This document shows, in pieces, positions 1 to 4,820 of a DNA stretch of 9,840 bases. The position numbers and the translations under genes are program-made. Positions within the stretch are counted from its first letter, which is position 1. The number at the start of each line of letters is the position of its first letter. The DNA comes from Acidobacteriota bacterium (lineage in GTDB: Bacteria > Acidobacteriota > Terriglobia > Terriglobales > Acidobacteriaceae), in assembly GCA_023441255.1 (NCBI GenBank), contig JAEZPW010000252.1:1-9840 (forward strand), written 5' to 3'. Below the pieces are notes generated by a model that had not been told where the DNA came from, searched no databases, and was given only the letters and a program-made list of their open reading frames with translations.

Positions 1-1162
1 TACTGGCGTTATCACCCCAAAGGGAATTCGCGATCCATATGTCTATAACTTCTACCTCAGCTTGCAGCACGAGATTGTACCCAAGCTGGCGGTAGAAGTA
101 GATTACGTCGGCACTGCGGGCCACAAGCTGTTCCGTGCCGATGATGTCAACCGTATTCCCGGGGCGAGGCTCCCGCTTGGATCTTGCGTCCAGGACTATC
201 TGGGACGGACCGTGTGCGGACAAACAGGGGGCGTGCTCAACCCGAACTATGCGAACTTGCGAGCCTGGGAGAATGCCGCGAATTCCAACTACCACGCGCT
301 CCAGTTTGCCGTGAAAAAGCAGACCAGTCACGGTCTCATGTTCAACGTCAACTACACGTGGAGCCACAGCATCGACAACGGATCAACTTGGCATAGTGGC
401 GCCACTACCGCCAATGGCGATGCAGCGGGCGACGGATTTACGACCGATGCGACGAACCCGAAGCTTGATAGGGGTAACTCCATCTTCGACATCCGTCAGC
501 GCCTCGTGTTCAACTACGTCTGGGATGTGCCACTCGGCCATCACACGGGCTTTGCTAACGCTCTACTGGGCGGCTGGCAGTTGAACGGTGTCTGGAGCTT
601 CCAGACTGGCGCTCACTGGTCGCCCTATACGCGCCAGCGTCCGAAGCTCGTGGAGATTTCGGATGGAGTCACGTCGTGCACTGCTGCCGACGTGACCGAC
701 GGTAATTGCGAGAACATCGGTGGTACGTTCCTGTTGAACAACACGAACAGCCACTCCCGGAACTCGCGGCCAGATTCGACGATTCCGAGCTTTGACGGTG
801 CCACGCACGACATGTGGGCGAACGGCTGGGGACCGCAGTGGGCGTTCGGTGGCGGCATCTTCTCGCGCCCATCCTGCTTGGTCTGCGCCGGCAATCTCGG
901 TCGCAACACGTTCGTAGGCCCGGGTCAGTGGTACGCGGATATGTCTCTCTTCAAGAACTTCAAAGTCACGGAGCGAGTCAATCTCCAGTTCCGCGCCGAA
1001 GGCTTCAATGTGTTCAACCGAACCAACTTCGTGTTGGCCACCAACAATCAGGCATCGATCGAAAGTACGCATAATCGTATCGATGTGCCCTCAAACTTTG
1101 GTCAGGCCGGCGGTACTCTGAACGCGAGGAACCTGCAACTGGGGTTGAAGCTCCAGTTCTAA
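1..1162 (+). CDS. TonB-dependent receptor, Oar-like, C-terminal part (5' truncated)
   Basis: The reading frame is open from position 2, so the gene starts upstream of the window; 386 residues are visible. They look like the outer-membrane beta-barrel of an Oar-type TonB-dependent receptor, a large acidobacterial family thought to import bulky substrates using TonB energy. Visible hallmarks are RDPYVYNFYLSLQHEI at the start, NYTWSHSIDN, the D-I-R-Q-R-L-V-F-N-Y strand followed by GGWQLNGVWSFQTG, and near the end DMSLFKNFKVTERVNLQFRA with FNVFNRTNF. The last residue is Phe after alternating hydrophobics (LQLGLKLQF), the usual barrel-assembly signal, so the C-terminus is intact. The plug and N-terminal domains lie off the window. 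Six cysteines form three close pairs. A strong terminator follows the stop by 19 nt. The substrate cannot be told from sequence. Confidence 0.93.
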   Translation, partial: TGVITPKGIRDPYVYNFYLSLQHEIVPKLAVEVDYVGTAGHKLFRADDVNRIPGARLPLGSCVQDYLGRTVCGQTGGVLNPNYANLRAWENAANSNYHALQFAVKKQTSHGLMFNVNYTWSHSIDNGSTWHSGATTANGDAAGDGFTTDATNPKLDRGNSIFDIRQRLVFNYVWDVPLGHHTGFANALLGGWQLNGVWSFQTGAHWSPYTRQRPKLVEISDGVTSCTAADVTDGNCENIGGTFLLNNTNSHSRNSRPDSTIPSFDGATHDMWANGWGPQWAFGGGIFSRPSCLVCAGNLGRNTFVGPGQWYADMSLFKNFKVTERVNLQFRAEGFNVFNRTNFVLATNNQASIESTHNRIDVPSNFGQAGGTLNARNLQLGLKLQF

Positions 1163-1181
1163 CCCAAGGGCAACGCAAGTC

Positions 1182-1212
1182 AGGGCTTGCTTCTTCGGAA
1201 GCAAGCCCTTTT
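1182..1212 (+). terminator. Rho-independent terminator with UUCG tetraloop
   Basis: An 11-bp perfect stem (1183-1193 with 1198-1208), extended by an A-T pair, closes a C(UUCG)G tetraloop at 1194-1197 and is followed by TTTT and a further TT after one G. It lies 19 nt past the TonB receptor stop codon and ends 52 nt before the next gene's ATG. This is a textbook intrinsic terminator and should largely separate transcription of the receptor from the TPR gene. Confidence 0.93.
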
Positions 1213-1264
1213 GTTCGTAACACCATCAAACTTGCTGCTGGCAGCGGCCCGTCTTGAGGAAGTC

Positions 1265-2254
1265 ATGAAGCACTCACTGTCGCCGGTGATCGCTATCGTC
1301 CTTCTATTGATTGGTGCTGCGACGAGAGCCGAATCTCAGCAGACTGCATCTGTCATAGGAGTGGCACGCGTTCTTCGCGGTAGTTTCCCGGAACCCGTCA
1401 TCGTCAACCTCCAACTGCACGGTGCCACCATCGAAAGCACTTACCTGGACGGCGAAGGGCGCTTCAGTTTCAATGCTCTGCCTCCAAACGTATATCACGT
1501 CACGATCAACGATGATCGCTACACTCCGGTCGATATTGCCGTTAATGTCAGACCTGACATCTCACCGGTAAACATGTTGCAAATCACACTCATGGCGCGG
1601 CAAGCGAAATCGGAACAGGAAAGTCAGTCCGACACGAGCGGGTATGTCGTCAGTCCCGCGGATTTTGCCAGGAACTATAACAAGAAAGCCGTCAAGGAAT
1701 TTCAACTGGGCATGAAGACGGACGCCGAGGGCAAATCGGATGAAGCCATTGAGCACTACCGGAAAGCAATCAAAGAAGCACCAGACTTTTACCCCGCACA
1801 CAACAACCTCGGTTCCGCTTACCTTAGAAAGGGACAGTTCACGGATGCTGAGAAAGAGTTCCGCACAGCAATGCAATTGAATCCCAACGATCCCGAGACT
1901 TACTTCAACTTTGCGAATCTTCTGCTGCTCACGAAGCGGGTTCCTGATTGCCTTCAAACGGTGCAACAGGGACTCAGCAAGCAGCCCAACTCGGCTTTCG
2001 GTCATTTCGTTTACGGATCGGCGCTGGAGAGGATGAGTAGGTTCCCCGACGCAGAAGTCGCTTTGCGCCGCGCTCTTGAACTGGATCCGTCGATGACGAA
2101 GGCCCACCTTGAACTCGTGAACCTCTACCTTCAACAACAGAAGAAGCCGGAAGCAATCGCTGAGCTCCAGGCATTCCTGAAAACTTCCCCCAACGATCCC
2201 TTGTCTCCCCGGGTTCGAGAACTGCTCAACAAATTGCAAGCTTCTTCGAAGTAG
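1265..2254 (+). CDS. Secreted protein: carboxypeptidase-regulatory-like domain plus five TPRs
   Basis: This 329-residue protein begins with a signal peptide (basic start MKH, hydrophobic core to about residue 18, A-T-R-A cleavage site near 22), so it should be exported. Residues about 28-110 resemble a carboxypeptidase-regulatory-like/CNA-B beta-sandwich (V-x-L-Q-L-H-G, DGEGRFSFNALPPNVYHVTI). Residues about 140-309 are five TPRs in strict register: the end-of-repeat prolines fall at 173, 207, 241, 275 and 309, exactly 34 apart. A short linker (about 111-139) joins the two parts. The ATG at 1265 is chosen because GAGGA (1256-1260) lies 4 nt upstream and the signal peptide starts there; the frame extends up to 1187 but that would place the start inside the terminator. 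TPRs suggest a protein-binding role in the periplasm; the partner is unknown. It follows the TonB receptor by 102 nt, which suggests a functional link. Confidence 0.9.
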   Translation: MKHSLSPVIAIVLLLIGAATRAESQQTASVIGVARVLRGSFPEPVIVNLQLHGATIESTYLDGEGRFSFNALPPNVYHVTINDDRYTPVDIAVNVRPDISPVNMLQITLMARQAKSEQESQSDTSGYVVSPADFARNYNKKAVKEFQLGMKTDAEGKSDEAIEHYRKAIKEAPDFYPAHNNLGSAYLRKGQFTDAEKEFRTAMQLNPNDPETYFNFANLLLLTKRVPDCLQTVQQGLSKQPNSAFGHFVYGSALERMSRFPDAEVALRRALELDPSMTKAHLELVNLYLQQQKKPEAIAELQAFLKTSPNDPLSPRVRELLNKLQASSK

Positions 2255-2389
2255 CCCCTTCCCCGGTTTTGCTGATACGAGAGCCTCGCGCCTGTTCGGA
2301 TTTCGTAAATCCCACTTCCGGCAGCGATCACTGATTTCCAAATGGCTGATACCTAACAGCTAGTTCTCACAAACACTTGCGCGTCGCTT

Positions 2390-2436
2390 GTTCCGCATTC
2401 GTAACTTTTCGTCCCGACATGTTCGCATTCGCAAAC
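2390..2436. promoter_or_regulatory. Two imperfect palindromic elements, possible operator pair
   Basis: GTTCCGCATTCGTAAC (2390-2405) and GTTCGCATTCGCAAAC (2421-2436) each match their own reverse complement at five of six positions per arm. They share the core GCATTCG and start 31 bp apart, close to three helical turns, which would put them on the same DNA face. A weak extended -10 (2441-2449) sits just downstream. A transcription-factor binding site is inferred; no family can be named. Confidence 0.35.
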
Positions 2437-2440
2437 GTCC

Positions 2441-2449
2441 TGCTACATT
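2441..2449 (+). promoter_or_regulatory. Possible extended -10 promoter element
   Basis: TGCTACATT has the TGn extension plus TACATT, four of six matches to TATAAT. It lies about 58 nt upstream of the GTG at 2508 and directly after the palindromic elements. No good -35 hexamer is present at 17 bp (GTTCGC at 2421-2426), so support is weak. Confidence 0.25.
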
Positions 2450-2492
2450 CATCCTGTAAACCGGCTCAACGCGCCGTGCTCTTTGATAACCC

Positions 2493-2500
2493 AGGAGGAG
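2493..2500 (+). promoter_or_regulatory. Strong Shine-Dalgarno site upstream of GTG 2508
   Basis: AGGAGGAG is a near-perfect anti-16S match placed 7 nt before a GTG. It is the main reason to consider the short frame at 2508-2690 a real gene. Confidence 0.5.
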
Positions 2501-2507
2501 CAACTCA

Positions 2508-2521
2508 GTGACCCGGGTCAC
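2508..2521. repeat. Perfect 14-bp palindrome GTGACCCGGGTCAC
   Basis: GTGACCC followed by GGGTCAC reads the same on both strands with no spacer. It begins at the GTG start codon of the possible small gene, so a protein bound there would block transcription elongation or initiation nearby. As RNA it would form only a short loop-less stem, so DNA binding by a dimer is the more natural reading. A chance origin cannot be excluded. Confidence 0.5.
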
Positions 2522-2690
2522 CCCGTTGACTCACGAGGTATTAACGGGTATTGACGCTTGCTTAAACAAAACCTTAGCTGAATGGAATCAATATTTTAGG
2601 CTTACGGCTATTCGGCTCCGAGACTTAATCCTTGTATTTTCAAGATTATGCCGCAAAAGGTACGAAGGGAGGGGGCGCCCTCCTGAGTAG
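2508..2690 (+). CDS. Possible small hypothetical protein, 60 aa
   Basis: A GTG-initiated frame of 60 codons begins 7 nt after AGGAGGAG (2493-2500), the strongest ribosome binding site in the window. The predicted product has no signal peptide. Its middle (about residues 8-48) alternates hydrophobic and charged residues as a helix would, and the last dozen residues are very basic (RLCRKRYEGRGRPPE). I do not recognise the family. Against it, the gene is short, the region is AT-richer than its neighbours (four TTA Leu codons), and the start overlaps a 14-bp palindrome, so the region could instead be regulatory RNA or DNA. It ends 27 nt before the convergent sulfatase-like gene. Its last codons overlap the GC-rich hairpin at 2667-2684. 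Confidence 0.42.
   Translation: MTRVTPLTHEVLTGIDACLNKTLAEWNQYFRLTAIRLRDLILVFSRLCRKRYEGRGRPPE
2537..2556 (+). repeat. Tandem 10-bp repeat GGTATT(A/G)ACG
   Basis: GGTATTAACG (2537-2546) is followed directly by GGTATTGACG (2547-2556), with one mismatch. It lies inside the possible small gene but the period is not a multiple of three. TTGACT (2526-2531) and TATTGA (2549-2554) are 17 bp apart and could be a weak promoter. Confidence 0.4.
2667..2684 (-). terminator. GC-rich hairpin, possible terminator of the minus-strand operon
   Basis: GGAGGG (2668-2673) pairs with CCCTCC (2678-2683) around a GGCG loop, with one more G-T pair outside. Read on the minus strand it lies 34 nt past the stop codon of the sulfatase-like gene and is followed by CTTCGTACCTTTTG, which is only moderately T-rich. 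On the plus strand it overlaps the end of the possible small gene and has no T-tract. Confidence 0.35.
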
Positions 2691-2717
2691 GGTACGCCGG
2701 ATTCTCAGCCGTTCCAC

Positions 2718-4820
2718 TCACCGCAGGTCAGGAATCACCGAACAGAACGACTGTTTCAAACGGCACGCCGTTGCGTATTCGGATTTCGCGTCCGCAGTCT
2801 TGTTGAGTTGCTGGTACGCAAAGCCAAGATTCAGGTGCGCTTCCGCAAGTTGCGGATCAAGCCGCAAGGCGTCGTGGTACGACTCGATCGCTTGCGGCAT
2901 TCGTTTTGTCAGGCTGTAGCAAATGCCCAGAAAATTGAGCAGCTTCGCATCCTGCAGACCCAGATCCGCCGCTTTCCTGAAATGCACTGCTGCTTCGGTG
3001 TAGTCCTGCTTTTGGTACATGAGGAAGCCCAGATCGCGCTGTGCCGGCGCGAAGTTCGGCTGAAGCCTGATCGTATGGTTTAGTGCATCAGCGGCCTGCT
3101 GTGGCTCGGATCGCATCTTGATCCAGCCAAGCTCGTACCATGCTCGGAAATTCTTATCGTTCTTCTGCAGCGCCTTGTTCAGCCAAGATTGTGCCTCTTG
3201 GATCCGGCCTTGTTCATATAGTGACCGGGCCAGGCCTGTCATAGCCTGATCGAAGTTCGAGTTCAACTGCAGCGCTTTAGTGAACTGTTCCGATGCCTCG
3301 GGCCAGTCCCTCCTGCGCAAAGCAGCTTCGCCCAACATAAACGGCACCAGATACATGTCCTGGTCTGATGATTCGACCCGCTTGAGTAACTCGACGCCCA
3401 CTGTATACTTGCCCGCCTTGAAAGCATCGGCTGCGGACAATATCGCCTCAAATTCCGCCAGTTTGTCCTTGGGATCGGCGAGGTGTTGAAGATCGCTCGT
3501 CGAATGGGGAGCCGCATACCCCACGTAACCCAGTGCGCGTAACTTTTCTTGAACTTCAGGGGCAGAGGACACCCCAACGGCCGCCTTGTTCGGAAGTTTC
3601 ACGTCAGCCGTAACTTGTCGCAGCTTCTCCTTCAGGGCCGAGAGTATCGGAGGATCGTTTGTGGCGAGATTGTGAAGTTCATGCGGGTCGGAACGGAGAT
3701 CATACAGCTCGGCACGCGGTGCCTGAACATACCTGAAATCACTGGAGCGAAGCGTTCGCAACGGGCTCCAGCCAAAGGAACTGAACGGGTAAAACGTCTC
3801 GCTATAAGCAGTCGATTCCCGCGCCTGCGGAGAGAGCAGGGAAGAGCTGTCGAACTGTTTGCTGATAACGTCTCTTATGCCGGCTATTTGCAGTAGCGTC
3901 GGAGCGATACTTGTCAGCTCAACGGGGTGCCCGACCGTCTTCTCCTGAAGCGGCATATTACGCGGCGGCTTGAGGACAAGCGGCACGCGCACTGTCGAAT
4001 CGTAGATGAAGAACCCGTGTTCCTTCTCGCCGTGATCGCCCAGGGACTCGCCGTGGTCACTTGTAAGCAGAATAGCCGTATTGCGGTACATGCCGCGTGC
4101 TTTCATCCACTTGATCAGCCGCCCAACCTCGGAATCAGCGTAGGCGATCTCTCCGTCATACAAATGGTCTTTGAATCGAGAACGGAAAGGCTCGGGCGGA
4201 TTGTAAGGACTGTGCGGGTCATACAGATGCAGCCAAAACAGGAATGGCTTTGTGCGCGGCTTGGCGAGCCACGCTATGGCCCGGTCAACGCTCTCCTTCG
4301 CGGGGCGCTCCACGAGCGCCAGATCCTTGCTCAAGAACTCATTGCCGGAAAAGGCGTCATCGTAATGATCGAATCCGCGCGCCAATCCCCAACTGCGATC
4401 GAGCACGAACGAACTGACGACGGCGGCCGTTGCATAACCGTGATCATGAAACGCTTCTGCGACGGTGGGGAATGAGGCTGAGAGCGGCTGGCCCGTGAAG
4501 TCCTGCACCCCGTTGTGGAACGGATATGTGCCGGTCAGAATGGATGCATGCGAAGGCCAGGTCAAGGGCACCTGCGAAAACGCTTTTTCATACCGGATAC
4601 CGTCGGCGGCCAGCGCGTCGATTGTCGGCGTACTAGCACCGGGAAAGCCGTAGCAGCCCACGTGATCCGCCCGTACCGTGTCAATCGTGATCAGCAGGAT
4701 GTTCGGACGCGTCTCATGGCGCGAGGGACCTTGCCGAGATGTAGAGTTTTGCCCGAAGCTGACGACCGCTGTTGCTATGGCCGCCACCAGCAAAGCCGTC
4801 CTCTGTACCGTCAGCACCAT
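2718..4820 (-). CDS. Sulfatase-like (alkaline phosphatase superfamily) hydrolase with C-terminal TPRs, paralogue 1
   Basis: From the ATG at 4820 this is a 700-residue protein. Residues 1 to about 23 form a signal peptide, so it is predicted periplasmic or secreted. Residues about 38-390 are a sulfatase-like domain: metal Asp in NILLITIDTVRADHVGCYG (Asp47), the nucleophile-loop motif LTWPSHASILTG (Thr87), LYDPHSPY (His203), TSDHGESLGDHGE (Asp255, His256), and the end signature AELYDLRSDPHELHNL. Thr stands where sulfatases have the Cys/Ser made into formylglycine, and His replaces the motif Arg. Residues about 455-690 hold roughly six TPRs (prolines 588 and 656 are two 34-residue units apart). 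The ATG shares one base with the upstream gene's TGA (TGATG), and a GTG one codon earlier is also possible. No Shine-Dalgarno is visible, so translation is probably coupled. The substrate is unknown; a phosphoester is more likely than a sulfate ester. Confidence 0.9.
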   Translation of the reverse strand: MVLTVQRTALLVAAIATAVVSFGQNSTSRQGPSRHETRPNILLITIDTVRADHVGCYGFPGASTPTIDALAADGIRYEKAFSQVPLTWPSHASILTGTYPFHNGVQDFTGQPLSASFPTVAEAFHDHGYATAAVVSSFVLDRSWGLARGFDHYDDAFSGNEFLSKDLALVERPAKESVDRAIAWLAKPRTKPFLFWLHLYDPHSPYNPPEPFRSRFKDHLYDGEIAYADSEVGRLIKWMKARGMYRNTAILLTSDHGESLGDHGEKEHGFFIYDSTVRVPLVLKPPRNMPLQEKTVGHPVELTSIAPTLLQIAGIRDVISKQFDSSSLLSPQARESTAYSETFYPFSSFGWSPLRTLRSSDFRYVQAPRAELYDLRSDPHELHNLATNDPPILSALKEKLRQVTADVKLPNKAAVGVSSAPEVQEKLRALGYVGYAAPHSTSDLQHLADPKDKLAEFEAILSAADAFKAGKYTVGVELLKRVESSDQDMYLVPFMLGEAALRRRDWPEASEQFTKALQLNSNFDQAMTGLARSLYEQGRIQEAQSWLNKALQKNDKNFRAWYELGWIKMRSEPQQAADALNHTIRLQPNFAPAQRDLGFLMYQKQDYTEAAVHFRKAADLGLQDAKLLNFLGICYSLTKRMPQAIESYHDALRLDPQLAEAHLNLGFAYQQLNKTADAKSEYATACRLKQSFCSVIPDLR

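Larger units (their letters stand above)
2255..2507. other. Intergenic region with candidate regulatory elements
   Basis: No gene is supported between the TPR gene stop and the small reading frame at 2508. The stretch carries three diverged elements: GTTCGGATTTCGTAAA (2294-2309), GTTCCGCATTCGTAAC (2390-2405) and GTTCGCATTCGCAAAC (2421-2436). The last two are each imperfect palindromes of the form GTT-N10-AAC and start 31 bp apart. TGCTACATT at 2441-2449 resembles an extended -10 box, without a convincing -35. No clear intrinsic terminator follows the TPR gene; only a 4-bp CGAG/CTCG stem near 2278-2288 is visible. Confidence 0.4.

Noticed and set aside
563..1072. 169-aa open frame on the minus strand inside the TonB receptor
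   Set aside because: It is antisense to strongly recognisable barrel strands and has no domain signature.
1187..1264. Upstream in-frame start of the secreted TPR protein
   Set aside because: The start lies inside the UUCG terminator stem and would bury the signal peptide; ATG 1265 has a proper ribosome binding site.
1562..2341. 259-aa open frame on the minus strand
   Set aside because: It is antisense to the clear TPR region, shows no recognisable motif, and its composition is what a reverse-strand shadow gives.
2255..2717. Riboswitch, tRNA or insertion-sequence remnant in the long intergenic region
   Set aside because: No recognisable riboswitch core, cloverleaf, terminal inverted repeats or transposase fragment could be seen by eye.
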